Shown: piece after piece, positions 55,758-64,000 of the stretch
How positions within the stretch are numbered: position 1 is the stretch's first letter
Layout of the letters: the number at the start of each line of letters is the position of its first letter
DNA from: Marinicella litoralis
GTDB lineage: Bacteria > Pseudomonadota > Gammaproteobacteria > Xanthomonadales > Marinicellaceae
Direction: 5' to 3'
NCBI RefSeq assembly: GCF_002591915.1
Contig: NZ_NIHB01000004.1
Location: forward strand, 142,459 to 206,458
DNA length: 64,000 nucleotides
Made by a program: the position numbers and the translations under genes
Notes under the pieces: generated by a model
The model's database searches: none
What the model was told of the DNA's origin: nothing
Seen by the model: only the letters and a program-made list of their open reading frames with translations

Positions 55758-56453
55758 TTAAGGACACAATGAACTACCACAAGTACTGCCATTGGTGTAG
55801 TTAAGACAATTGTCAGCGCCATTATTTGACAGGTATACATTGCTACATGTGATGGCAATTATGCTGAAGTTTCGATTGCCTACGGCATAAGAATCTTTAA
55901 CAAACAATCGACTGAATAAGCCATTGCTGATGCCTGTATCTAAATTTCGGTTGGCCACACAGTTACTCACCATGCCATTAATAACTGAAAAGCCAAATTC
56001 ATTTTCACTGCTGTGGATGTTTTCAGCCACATTGCCTCGTGAGCTGGATGAGGTTAAGCTGATACCTGTATCAAAACCTTTGACCGTTCCGTTTTTGACT
56101 TTGACGTTTTTGCGGCTGACTGCTGAAACACCATGTGCGGTCATGCCATTGTTGGTACAAACTAAAGTGGTGTTGTCACCAGTGCATGTTCGAGGGCCAA
56201 TGATGGAAAATCCATTGAGATCCAAGGTGACATTGTCGGCATTGATTTGAATCACATCGGTGGTGGTCGATGATGAAACGATGTTGGATGTCAGTTGGTA
56301 ACTGCCGGGTTCAGTGATGGTTATTGGAAATCCACTGGAGTCCCCAGGAAAACAACCAAAGGCATCACAAATGTCGTTAATTGCAAAAACCCCGTTACTG
56401 GCGTTGGCATGACCGAACATCAAAGCACAGCTTAATAAAATAATTTTTTTCAT
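55758..56453 (-). CDS. Secreted right-handed beta-helix protein
   Basis: The 231-aa precursor has a signal peptide (MKKIILLSCALMFGHANAS). After residue 45 it shows parallel beta-helix rungs: VTLDLNGFSIIGP, NVKVKNGTVKGFDTGISL, GNVAENIHSSENEFGFSV, MVSNCVANRNLDTGIS. This fold is used by pectate-lyase-like enzymes and adhesins; no catalytic Asp cluster stands out. Eleven cysteines suggest disulphides. It is shorter than most beta-helix enzymes and lacks the IFxNGFE tail, which occurs on its downstream neighbour. Confidence 0.8.
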   Translation of the reverse strand: MKKIILLSCALMFGHANASNGVFAINDICDAFGCFPGDSSGFPITITEPGSYQLTSNIVSSSTTTDVIQINADNVTLDLNGFSIIGPRTCTGDNTTLVCTNNGMTAHGVSAVSRKNVKVKNGTVKGFDTGISLTSSSSRGNVAENIHSSENEFGFSVINGMVSNCVANRNLDTGISNGLFSRLFVKDSYAVGNRNFSIIAITCSNVYLSNNGADNCLNYTNGSTCGSSLCP

Positions 56454-56650
56454 AAAATTCTCCTTACTTAGTCAGACGATAAAAATGTACCTCAACGAGA
56501 CCACTCGCTTTTGGCTATAAACATCTATTCGAGAATTGGAATGAATTTATGACATAAAATATTTAATTAATGTTTTTGTCTGTGTATCAAGCATTGGCTC
56601 AATGACAATGGAGCGTTTAATAATTCGGTTGGGTTGGCAATGAATTTAAG

Positions 56651-57607
56651 CTAAGCCATAAAGCGATTGGTAGCTAACACCAGCTCACTGGCTATGGCAG
56701 GTTCAAAAGCCGAATGTCCTGCATCTGGCACCACGATCAACTCGGCTTCAGGAAAAGCCGTATATAAATCATAGGCAGTTTGCATGGGGCACACCACATC
56801 ATAGCGCCCTTGGATGATGATGGTGGGAATGTGTCTGATGGCATCAATTTCATCCAGCAGTTGGTTTTCATGGGTGAAAAAGCCATTGTTCATGAAATAA
56901 TGATTTTCGATCCGAGCAAAAGCCAAGGCAAATTCAGCATCAGCCGTTTCTTCGATGTGTTGTAAGTCAGGATAAAGGTGGCAGGTTGACCCTTCCCATA
57001 CCGACCATCGTTTGGCAGCTTCTAAACGGACAGATTCATCATCGGATAATAGGCGTTTTTGATAAGCGGTCATCATGTCATGCCGTTCATCTTCCGGAAT
57101 GTGCGATAAGTAAGGATGCCAGGCGTCAGGAAATATTCGACTGGCGCCTTCTTGATAAAACCAATGCAATTCTTGTTTTCGCAACAGGAAAATCCCTCTG
57201 AGAATCAGTTCAGTGACACGATTCGGATGCTTTTCAGCATAAGCCAAAGCCAAAGTACTGCCCCATGACCCGCCAAAAACTTGCCACTTTTTGATTCCAA
57301 GCATGTTTCGAATGTTTTCCATATCGTTGATCAAATCCCAAGTGGTGTTTTCTTCTAAACAGGCATGTGGTGTACTTTGGCCACACCCTCTTTGATCAAA
57401 CTGTATGATGTGGTACTTTTCTGGATTGAAAAATCTTCGGGTTGCTGGCGATGTGCCGCCACCTGGCCCGCCATGAACAAATACCACTGGTTTGCCTTTG
57501 GGGTTTCCACAACTTTCCCAGTATACGCGATGTAAGGAACCCGCTTTTATGTGGCCTGATTGATTGACGGATGCGACAGGGTAAAGTGGTGTTAATGGCT
57601 TATTCAT
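56651..57607 (-). CDS. pip: Proline iminopeptidase
   Basis: An alpha/beta hydrolase releasing N-terminal proline from peptides (family S33). The 318-aa protein has the oxyanion-hole HGGPGGG, nucleophile FGGSWGSTLALAYAEKHP, Asp in IIQGRYDVVCP and His in DAGHSAFEP. The start at 57607 overlaps the upstream stop by eight bases (ATGAATAA); 57628 is possible. It is translationally linked to the tandem-DNRLRE surface protein gene. It has no signal peptide and is cytoplasmic. Confidence 0.96.
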   Translation of the reverse strand: MNKPLTPLYPVASVNQSGHIKAGSLHRVYWESCGNPKGKPVVFVHGGPGGGTSPATRRFFNPEKYHIIQFDQRGCGQSTPHACLEENTTWDLINDMENIRNMLGIKKWQVFGGSWGSTLALAYAEKHPNRVTELILRGIFLLRKQELHWFYQEGASRIFPDAWHPYLSHIPEDERHDMMTAYQKRLLSDDESVRLEAAKRWSVWEGSTCHLYPDLQHIEETADAEFALAFARIENHYFMNNGFFTHENQLLDEIDAIRHIPTIIIQGRYDVVCPMQTAYDLYTAFPEAELIVVPDAGHSAFEPAIASELVLATNRFMA

Positions 57608-58931
57608 TGGTTTCAAATCCATTGGCAAAAATTAAATCTAATACATTGTATTCTATGGTTAATATCGGTGCTGTTGCACCAGATTCTTTGCTGCCGAGGC
57701 TGCGTACATTACCGGCGTTGGTCTCATCACCCAGGATAACCCAGCCATGATTGTCAGCACTGTTTTGAATCCAAGTGCTGACATCAGCAATGAGTTCAGC
57801 GGTGCTGCTGAAATTGATCATACCTGTGCTGGTACCAAAGTTAGTGACTGCTGAGGGTTTGATGACGAAGTCCCCACCAGAATTAACCCATGGTTGTGGG
57901 TTGGTGTCATCATAAAAAGTATATAGCCATGTGGCATCATCGACTTCAGCGGGAGCCGGTTGCCCGCCGCCGCCACCAGTTGCCACAGAACTGCCTTCAC
58001 CCCATTCAGCCAGCGCCAGGTGTAAGTTGGCTGTGCCATTCAAAGCAGAGCCTGGCGGCACATTCAACACATTGAGTTGGACTGTAACCGCTGAAATATT
58101 GGCATTGGCTGGAATGGATGAAACATCAAATTCCATCAAACCACGTCGATTGATCCCGCTTTGAATTTTGCCCATAAATAATTTACTACCAGCGCCGTTG
58201 CTGGTATCACCAAAGGGATTCTCGAACAGGGTATTGTCTTTCACTGAATTGAGTTGAACCACCACCGGAGGCGGTGTAAAGTTGACCACTAAATTAGGTG
58301 GGGTGCTGGCATTTTCTCGAGAGTTGAATCTGAATGCGGTGGTTCCAGAGGCTTCATTGCCAATCACAATCCAACCAAAGTTGTTTGCAGGGTTGTTGAA
58401 CCAATTTTGTACATCGCTGGTAAGCCCTGGCGCATTGAACGTCACTAAACCGGTACCATTGGCGGCTGTTGTTGCAGAAGCGGTGGCATTGTAATGTCCA
58501 CCTAAAGAAAGCCATGCAATGTTTTCATGGTATGCATCTGTCCAAGTGGCATCACCTGGCTCGGCAGGGGCACCTATTCCACCACCAGAGGCATTTGAAT
58601 TGGAGGTGGATTCTCCCCAGTCTTGTGACAGTGAATGTAAAGTCAGGTTTTGCTCACCTGCGATAGACATCGTGGATGTGATTTCTAAGGTGGCATCATT
58701 AATGGTTGATCCGCTGGGAATGGCAGATAAATCAAATTTCAACAATCCCCGTCTGATACTGTTCTCTTGTTGTGCCGTTCTGCCCACAAAAAAATAGACC
58801 CCCGCACCATTGCTGAGTGCATCGGCAGTGGTTTCAATCAGTGTATTGTCTTTACTGGCTGGAATATTGATGGTATCAGCGAAAACACTGGATGTAGAAA
58901 AAACAAAGGTGATTACAGCTGTTATTTTCAT
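57600..58931 (-). CDS. Secreted tandem DNRLRE-domain protein A
   Basis: The 443-aa precursor has a signal peptide (cleavage near FADTI) and two copies, each about 200 residues, of a beta-sandwich domain: SKDNTLIETTADALSNGAG, FVGRTAQQ, SIRRGLLKFDLSAIP in copy one and VKDNTLFENPFGDTSNGAG, FMGKIQSG, INRRGLMEFDVSSIP in copy two. This is the DNRLRE/CBM6-like pattern used in surface and secreted proteins. It ends LIFANGFETNE. A paralogue lies 139 bases upstream in the same orientation. Binding to carbohydrate or adhesion is likely but unproven. Confidence 0.88.
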   Translation of the reverse strand: MKITAVITFVFSTSSVFADTINIPASKDNTLIETTADALSNGAGVYFFVGRTAQQENSIRRGLLKFDLSAIPSGSTINDATLEITSTMSIAGEQNLTLHSLSQDWGESTSNSNASGGGIGAPAEPGDATWTDAYHENIAWLSLGGHYNATASATTAANGTGLVTFNAPGLTSDVQNWFNNPANNFGWIVIGNEASGTTAFRFNSRENASTPPNLVVNFTPPPVVVQLNSVKDNTLFENPFGDTSNGAGSKLFMGKIQSGINRRGLMEFDVSSIPANANISAVTVQLNVLNVPPGSALNGTANLHLALAEWGEGSSVATGGGGGQPAPAEVDDATWLYTFYDDTNPQPWVNSGGDFVIKPSAVTNFGTSTGMINFSSTAELIADVSTWIQNSADNHGWVILGDETNAGNVRSLGSKESGATAPILTIEYNVLDLIFANGFETNE

Positions 58932-59013
58932 TGCTAGCTCTCTTGTGTGGAGTGATGATTATAAATGTGGGTGGGTTAGTCTGGCAAGGAAACCCATAAC
59001 GAACTTCATGGGA

Positions 59014-59047
59014 TTGGAACAAACCAGCTGCAATTACATGCAGCTGG
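59014..59047 (-). terminator. Intrinsic terminator of DNRLRE gene B
   Basis: A perfect nine-base stem CCAGCTGCA/TGCAGCTGG (59024-59032/59039-59047) is followed on the minus strand by TTTGTTCC. The T run is short. Confidence 0.65.
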
Positions 59048-59070
59048 GTATTGAGCCTGAAGGGTTGGAC

Positions 59071-60378
59071 TTAAGGTTGTTGTTCAAAACTATTTATAAA
59101 AATTAAATCATCAGCCAGTGAATATGTGATGATGAGGGTAGGTCGACTTTCAGCGGTTAAATGCTCTAAACTGGCAAAACTGCGTACATTACCATTGTTG
59201 GTTTCATCGCCAATTAAAACCCAACCATGGTTGTCATTGCTGTCTTGTATCCAAGTCGTGATATCAGCAATGAGTTCAGCAGAGCCAGGAAAGGTAATTG
59301 AAGTGGATTGGTCATCAAAGGCAGCCGTGTCAGATGCAACAGGCATAAAATCACCGCCTGGGTTATTCCAGAATGTGGTGTCAAAAAAGCGATGAATCCA
59401 GGTGGCGTCATTTGCTTGTGATGGGGCGCCTTGACCGTTACCACTGGAACCAGCTTCGCCCCATTCTGACAAGGCCAAGTGTAAAGATGCCACGCCACTT
59501 TGTGCTGCCCCCGGGATATCTGTCACGGTTAAGTTCAAGGAAGCTGACGTAATGGTTGCATTGTTTGGAATACTTGAAACATCAAATTCTAAAACACCAC
59601 GTCGAATCAATCCATTATTGGGTTTACCCATGAAAATTTTGTCGCCCGCTCCATTACTCACAGAACCATCAACAGTCTCAAATAAGGTGTTGTCTTTACT
59701 TGGATTGGTAACCAGCGTGGGTGGGGTGAAATCAACAGTCAATTCAGGTGTTGTGCTGGAATTTTCTCTGGCATTAAATCGATATGCTGTGCCTGCTGTG
59801 CTTTCATTGCCAATTAAGACCCAACCAAAATTTTCAGTGGGGAAATCAACCCAATTTTGTACATCGCTGGTTAAACTGGCAGACGCGAAGTTATAAGTTT
59901 GGAGCCCATCGACCAGTAATGAGGCCGAAATATTGGGGGCAAAATCACCACCAAGTGTCATCCATTGATTTCCTCCATTGAAAGCACTGGTCCAAGTGGC
60001 ATCACCGGGTTGGGCAGCAGTCCCACCGCCTTCATTGCCACTGGCATCAGAGCTGCCTTCACCCCAGTCCTGACTGACTTTGTGTAGGTTGATGGTTTGG
60101 CTAGAACCCCTGAATCTTGATGCGGTTATTTTTAAGGTGACCGAGTTAATGGTTGATCCATTGGGAATGGCTGATAAATCAAACTGCAGTAAACCACGCC
60201 GAAGTGAATTGCTCCCTTGAAAAGTACGCCCCACAAAAAAATAATTTCCTGCGCCATTACTCAAGCCAGGATCTGGGCTTTCGTACAAAGTATTGTCTTT
60301 GTTTGCTGCTAAAAACAAAACGTCTGAATAAACGTTCAATGAGGTGAAAGCTAATATGATGCCTGTGATGGTTTTCAT
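59071..60378 (-). CDS. Secreted tandem DNRLRE-domain protein B
   Basis: The 435-aa precursor has a signal peptide (ending LNVYSD) and two DNRLRE-type domains: NKDNTLYESPDPGLSNGAG, FVGRTFQG, SLRRGLLQFDLSAIP, and SKDNTLFETVDGSVSNGAG, FMGKPNNG, IRRGVLEFDVSSIP. It is a clear paralogue of the gene at 57600, probably from tandem duplication. It ends LIFINSFEQQP, a slightly altered form of the shared tail (Ser replaces Gly). The two genes may be expressed separately, since a hairpin terminator lies between them. Confidence 0.88.
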   Translation of the reverse strand: MKTITGIILAFTSLNVYSDVLFLAANKDNTLYESPDPGLSNGAGNYFFVGRTFQGSNSLRRGLLQFDLSAIPNGSTINSVTLKITASRFRGSSQTINLHKVSQDWGEGSSDASGNEGGGTAAQPGDATWTSAFNGGNQWMTLGGDFAPNISASLLVDGLQTYNFASASLTSDVQNWVDFPTENFGWVLIGNESTAGTAYRFNARENSSTTPELTVDFTPPTLVTNPSKDNTLFETVDGSVSNGAGDKIFMGKPNNGLIRRGVLEFDVSSIPNNATITSASLNLTVTDIPGAAQSGVASLHLALSEWGEAGSSGNGQGAPSQANDATWIHRFFDTTFWNNPGGDFMPVASDTAAFDDQSTSITFPGSAELIADITTWIQDSNDNHGWVLIGDETNNGNVRSFASLEHLTAESRPTLIITYSLADDLIFINSFEQQP

Positions 60379-60560
60379 GTATGGTCTTTGTATCAGAGGG
60401 AAATATCAATCATTATAAGTGTGAATTCAGTGAATTAACAAGCACGTCTTTTTAAGCAGCGATTCCAAATGAAAGACTCATGTGTTCTTACACAGGATAT
60501 TTGAATCACACAAGTTGGCATGCATGCTTTAAAATAATCACATATTATTTTGAGACAATC

Positions 60561-61760
60561 ATGACAGCTAAACGATTTTCGATTGGACCTGCGGCCTTGG
60601 TTGCGGCTGCTTTTATCGGACCGGGAACGGTAACCACTTGCACATTGGCTGGAGCCAATTTTGGTTACGCCTTGATTTGGGCCCTGGTATTTTCGGTGAT
60701 TGCTTGTATGTTGTTACAAGAAATGTCAGCGCGTTTAGGTGTGGTGACACAACAAGGTTTGGGTGAGGTGTTGAAATCACAGTTCAATAACCCGGTGTTG
60801 AAAGCGGTGGTTTTTGGATTGGTGGCGGTGGCCATATTTATTGGCAACGGTGCTTATGAAGGTGGGAACATCGCAGGGGCGGCCTTGGGGTTGGATGCCT
60901 TATTACCATCGGTTGATTTTCCATGGCCAGTGCTGATTGTGGCAATGGCATTTTTGATTTTGGTCCAAGGGAGTTACCAAGTGCTTGAAAAGGCTTTAAT
61001 CGTATTGGTGTTGTTGATGAGCTTGGCTTTTGTTACCACATTTGTTATGACCAAACCTGATTTGGCTGCGTTGTTTTCGGGCCTGAAACCCCAAGTTCCA
61101 GAAGGGGCTTGGTTGACTGTGATTGCCTTAGTCGGCACCACAGTGGTTCCTTACAACCTGTTTCTGCACGCATCTGCGGTGAAAAACAAATGGCAGCATG
61201 CCGATGACTTGCCTCAGGTGCGTAAAGACACCATGATCTCTATTGGTGTCGGTGGTTTGATTTCCTTGGCGGTTATATCAACCGCCGCCGCTGCATTCTT
61301 TGGGCAACAAGTGGCGATCAATTCTGCAGCTGACATGTCGGTACAATTGCAACCGTTGTTGGGTTCTTGGGCTGCCATTTCTATGGGTGTTGGTTTATTT
61401 GCAGCTGGAATCTCATCATCGATCACTGCGCCATTGGCGGCGGCTTACGCCATTGCTGGGATGCTGGGGTGGTCAAGTGATGGTAAAGACATGCGCTTTA
61501 AATTGGTTTGGGCGGTGGTGTTGTTCAGTGGTTTGCTGTTGTCATTGTCTGGCTATAAACCGATCACCATCATTTGGTTTGCCCAAATCGCCAACGGCAT
61601 TTTGTTGCCATTACTGGCAGGGTTTTTATTGTATGTAATGAACCAATCAAATTTACTGGGCAAATACAGAAATACATGGATTCATAATCTTCTGGGGGCT
61701 TTTGTTATCTTGGTGACTTTGTTCCTTGGTGGTAAATCATTGTACTTTGCATTTACATAG
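60561..61760 (+). CDS. Nramp-family transporter of the 5-oxoprolinase operon (YcsG-like)
   Basis: The protein, 399 aa from ATG 60561, has about eleven membrane segments with the Nramp topology. TM1 reads FIGPGTVTTCTLAGANFG, where the metal-binding DPGN of true Nramps is replaced by GPGT; TM6 reads GTTVVPYNLFLH, where MPHN is replaced by VPYN. Both metal-coordinating side chains of canonical Nramps are thus absent. It is 12 bases upstream of pxpA. B. subtilis has a similar ycsG beside ycsF, kipI and kipA. The context suggests uptake linked to 5-oxoproline or an accompanying ion; the substrate is unknown. Confidence 0.88.
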   Translation: MTAKRFSIGPAALVAAAFIGPGTVTTCTLAGANFGYALIWALVFSVIACMLLQEMSARLGVVTQQGLGEVLKSQFNNPVLKAVVFGLVAVAIFIGNGAYEGGNIAGAALGLDALLPSVDFPWPVLIVAMAFLILVQGSYQVLEKALIVLVLLMSLAFVTTFVMTKPDLAALFSGLKPQVPEGAWLTVIALVGTTVVPYNLFLHASAVKNKWQHADDLPQVRKDTMISIGVGGLISLAVISTAAAAFFGQQVAINSAADMSVQLQPLLGSWAAISMGVGLFAAGISSSITAPLAAAYAIAGMLGWSSDGKDMRFKLVWAVVLFSGLLLSLSGYKPITIIWFAQIANGILLPLLAGFLLYVMNQSNLLGKYRNTWIHNLLGAFVILVTLFLGGKSLYFAFT

Positions 61761-61772
61761 AAGGTCAGATAT

Positions 61773-62543
61773 ATGAGCTTGCAGATAGACTTGAATTGTG
61801 ACTTGGGAGAATATGATGATGCCAAGGAGTGGCAACATGATGCAGACATCATGCCATACATCAGTTCATGCAATATTGCATGTGGAGCCCATGCTGGAAA
61901 CCCTGCGGTGATGGCCAAGACCATTGAAATGGCGAAAGCCAATAAGGTACAAATAGGCGCCCACCCAAGTTTTCCGGACCGAGAAAATTTTGGCCGCAGC
62001 AAGATGGATTTTTCTATCAGTCGACTCAAACCGATTGTAGTTGAACAAATTCAATGTTTACAATCATTGGTCATTGCTCAAGGTGCAAAACTGACTCACA
62101 TCAAACCACACGGTGCATTGTATAACCAAGCAGCCACTGACCAGTCTCTGGCCTGTTTACTGGCTGAAATTACCGCCGAATTTGATCAACCTTTAAGTTT
62201 TTATGGACTGGCCAATTCAGCGATGCAAGCGGCCTGCCAACAATATGGTGTTAGGTTTGTGCCCGAAGGGTTTGCTGACCGCTCTTATACTGCCGATGGC
62301 TTGTTACTGGCCAGAGACAAAAAGGGAGCGATCATTAATGACATGGCATGTATGAAACAGCGAGTGATTACAATGATCAAGCAGCACACAGTGACTTCAG
62401 TTGATGGTATAGATGTTCCCTTGTATCTGGAGACTTTGTGTATTCATGGAGACCATTTGAATTCAATTCAGACGGCACAATCCTTACACCATGCCCTGAA
62501 AAGAGCCGGCATTGCTGTTAAAGCACCGCCGTTAATTCTTTGA
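61773..62543 (+). CDS. pxpA: 5-oxoprolinase subunit A (LamB/YcsF family)
   Basis: The 256-aa protein has the family pattern DLNCDLGEYDD, SSCNIACGAHAGNP near residues 30-43, IGAHPSFPDRENFGR, HIKPHGALYN and EGFADRSYTADGLL. With PxpB and PxpC it cleaves 5-oxo-L-proline to glutamate using ATP. The three genes are consecutive here and overlap by four bases each, as expected for one complex. Confidence 0.97.
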   Translation: MSLQIDLNCDLGEYDDAKEWQHDADIMPYISSCNIACGAHAGNPAVMAKTIEMAKANKVQIGAHPSFPDRENFGRSKMDFSISRLKPIVVEQIQCLQSLVIAQGAKLTHIKPHGALYNQAATDQSLACLLAEITAEFDQPLSFYGLANSAMQAACQQYGVRFVPEGFADRSYTADGLLLARDKKGAIINDMACMKQRVITMIKQHTVTSVDGIDVPLYLETLCIHGDHLNSIQTAQSLHHALKRAGIAVKAPPLIL

Positions 62544-63241
62544 GTTTGCTTCAACAAGGATTAAAAATAGAAAGCATCATGAACAATGGTGACTGTGCAT
62601 TGACCATTAATTTTATTGCGACTGAAACTCGTTTGGCATTGATTCATGCATTGTGTGCTGAATTTTTAACTGAGCCGATGCCTGAAATGATTAATGTGAT
62701 TCCAGCAACCACCAGTTTAACTTTGGTTTTTGCCAAGCAAATCAAACATAACAACATCATATACGATGGTGTTTTGGATCGAGTTAATGCAGTAAAAATA
62801 CATGAAAAAGCGACTATATTACATACCATTCCTGTTTGCTACCATCCGGATTTGGCCCCAGATTTACCTGCAGTCCTGGCTGCCCTATCAATGCAAGTCG
62901 AAGCATTGATTGAAATGCATACGGCAACCACTTATCAAGTCTCTATGCTGGGCTTTTTGCCAGGCTTTGCTTATCTCAATGACAACCACCAAGCGCTTAA
63001 TGTCATGCGCAAAGCCACACCAAGTTTGCAGGTTGACGCCGGTAGTGTTGCGATTGCGGGCAATCAAACAGGTATATATTCAATGGCCAGCCCCGGTGGG
63101 TGGCAAGTCATTGGACGCACTCCGTTGGAATTGTTTAACTGGCATGAACCCGAAAAACCCATGCAACTCAATCCATTGGATCAAGTGGTCTTTGAATCCA
63201 TCAGTCTGAATCAATTCCTCAGTATGAAGTCGCAAGCATGA
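62540..63241 (+). CDS. pxpB: 5-oxoprolinase subunit B
   Basis: The 233-aa KipI-type protein has GDCALTINF at the N-terminus, VCYHPDLAPDLPAV, MLGFLPGFAYL and a conserved C-terminus (VAIAGNQTGIYSMASPGGWQVIG, split by sequence into two motifs). Translation probably starts at TTG 62540 overlapping the pxpA stop (TTGA), because the first ATG (62579) would remove the first conserved strand. The C-terminus overlaps pxpC by four bases. Confidence 0.95.
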   Translation: MSLLQQGLKIESIMNNGDCALTINFIATETRLALIHALCAEFLTEPMPEMINVIPATTSLTLVFAKQIKHNNIIYDGVLDRVNAVKIHEKATILHTIPVCYHPDLAPDLPAVLAALSMQVEALIEMHTATTYQVSMLGFLPGFAYLNDNHQALNVMRKATPSLQVDAGSVAIAGNQTGIYSMASPGGWQVIGRTPLELFNWHEPEKPMQLNPLDQVVFESISLNQFLSMKSQA

Positions 63242-64000
63242 AAATCAAAATCATTCAACCTGGTTTGTTGACCACCGTGCAAGATTCAGGACGATTTGGA
63301 CTGGCTCATCTGGGTGTTCCCTGTGCTGGGTTTATGGATGAGCCATCGGCAGCACTGGCTAACCACATGGTCAATAATTCCACCGATGAAGGCTTGTTAG
63401 AACTCACCTGGACTGGTATTGAGTTTAAGTCTGAAGCGGCTTGTTCCGTGGCATTGGCTGGTGCAGAATTCGATGTGTCGGTGAATGGAGCAAGGGTTTC
63501 CACTGATGCGGTGATTCACTTGCAAGCAGGTGATGTGTTCAAAATGGAAAAATTAAGGACTGGGGTGAGGGCGTATTTGGCTTTTGCAGGTGGGTTAGCC
63601 ATTGATTCGATGGCCAGCAGTGTCAGCACCTTAATGGTGGCACAATTGGGTGGTTATAAGGGGCGAAAATTACAATCTGGTGATGTTTTATTTTTAAAAA
63701 AGCCAACCACCTTACCCAATAATAAGAAACCTGGTTGGAAAAAACTAAAGACACCAAGCCTACACGTTATCAGAGCCACCTTGGGACCAGAATTCAATTT
63801 ATTTTCCACAGAAACATGCCGCCAAGCCTTAGGACAGGCTTATTATTTGACTCAAGATTGTAACCGCCAAGGCTTCAGGTTGCAGGGTGAAACCATATCT
63901 TTTCCAGAAAATTATGGGATGATCAGTTCAGGCTTGGTGCCAGGCAGTTTGCAAGTAACACCTGATGGACAAACCATTTTGGCGATGAAGGATGCTCAAA
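63238..64000 (+). CDS. pxpC: 5-oxoprolinase subunit C, N-terminal part (runs off the window)
   Basis: An open frame starts at ATG 63238, overlapping the pxpB stop (ATGA), and continues to the last base: 254 codons without a stop. It reads MKIKIIQPGLLTTVQDSGRF, then LGVPCAGFMDEPSAALAN, and later YLAFAGGLAI, which is the KipA/biotin-dependent carboxyltransferase-like family. The full protein is usually 300-330 aa, so most of it is present. Confidence 0.95.
   Translation, partial: MKIKIIQPGLLTTVQDSGRFGLAHLGVPCAGFMDEPSAALANHMVNNSTDEGLLELTWTGIEFKSEAACSVALAGAEFDVSVNGARVSTDAVIHLQAGDVFKMEKLRTGVRAYLAFAGGLAIDSMASSVSTLMVAQLGGYKGRKLQSGDVLFLKKPTTLPNNKKPGWKKLKTPSLHVIRATLGPEFNLFSTETCRQALGQAYYLTQDCNRQGFRLQGETISFPENYGMISSGLVPGSLQVTPDGQTILAMKDAQ

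Noticed and set aside
1-64000. CRISPR arrays, tRNA genes, rRNA, insertion sequences, prophage genes
   Set aside because: No regularly spaced repeats, no tRNA T-loop-like clusters, no transposase or integrase frames were found on reading both strands.

Overview
The window looks like a chromosomal segment of a free-living, AT-rich gammaproteobacterium (roughly 40% GC by eye, not computed). Evidence is the gene order rpsP-rimM-trmD-rplS, rpsB-tsf-pyrH-frr-uppS-cdsA-dxr-rseP-bamA-skp-lpxD-fabZ-lpxA-lpxB-rnhB-dnaE, a lipid A outer membrane, a GacA/UvrY-type regulator and a type II secretion GspN fragment at the left edge. Several secreted proteins end in a short IFxNGFE-like tail, which I associate from memory with Marinicella/Wenzhouxiangella-type gammaproteobacteria; that placement is tentative. 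I see no rRNA, tRNA, CRISPR array, insertion sequence or prophage, and no gene-free gap longer than about 300 bases.

Layout. 1-7.3 kb: GspN end, lgt, a membrane pyrophosphatase, a cNMP-binding/EAL protein, a candidate small RNA, a glycine-zipper protein and a PPK2 polyphosphate kinase with a small coiled-coil partner. 7.3-12.3 kb: transketolase, phasin, patatin phospholipase and a UvrY-like response regulator. 12.5-32.7 kb: a dense, co-directional block of 22 genes for translation (S16, L19, L28, L33, S2, EF-Ts, RRF, RimM, TrmD), UMP kinase, isoprenoid and phospholipid precursors (UppS, CdsA, Dxr), outer-membrane assembly (RseP, BamA, Skp), lipid A synthesis (LpxD, FabZ, LpxA, LpxB), RNase HII and DNA polymerase III alpha. 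Many of these genes overlap by 1-11 bases, so translational coupling is likely. The L33 gene is only 53 codons long.

32.7-46.6 kb: envelope and metabolic genes: an unknown membrane protein, a cysteine-rich secreted protein, a periplasmic histidine phosphatase, ferrochelatase, the TesA/YbbA/YbbP module, a DUF1631 regulator-like protein, and a GntR-controlled operon (regulator, seven-TM protein, large serine hydrolase) with a visible palindromic operator. 46.9-60.4 kb is more accessory: an MFS permease, secreted metalloprotease, CDF metal exporter, orphan Pycsar-effector-like (PycTM) protein, exported methyltransferase, AcpH, a convincing subclass B1 metallo-beta-lactamase, TspO, a beta-helix protein and a second secreted protein, proline iminopeptidase and two paralogous tandem-DNRLRE surface proteins. 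60.6-64 kb: an Nramp-like transporter with altered metal-site motifs joined to the 5-oxoprolinase genes pxpA, pxpB and pxpC (pxpC runs off the window).

The most notable items are the lipobox-bearing B1 metallo-beta-lactamase, the shared C-terminal tail on secreted proteins, the atypical Nramp protein in the 5-oxoproline operon, the orphan PycTM protein, the candidate sRNA at about 5.03-5.15 kb and the long lysine-rich tail on ribosomal protein S2.
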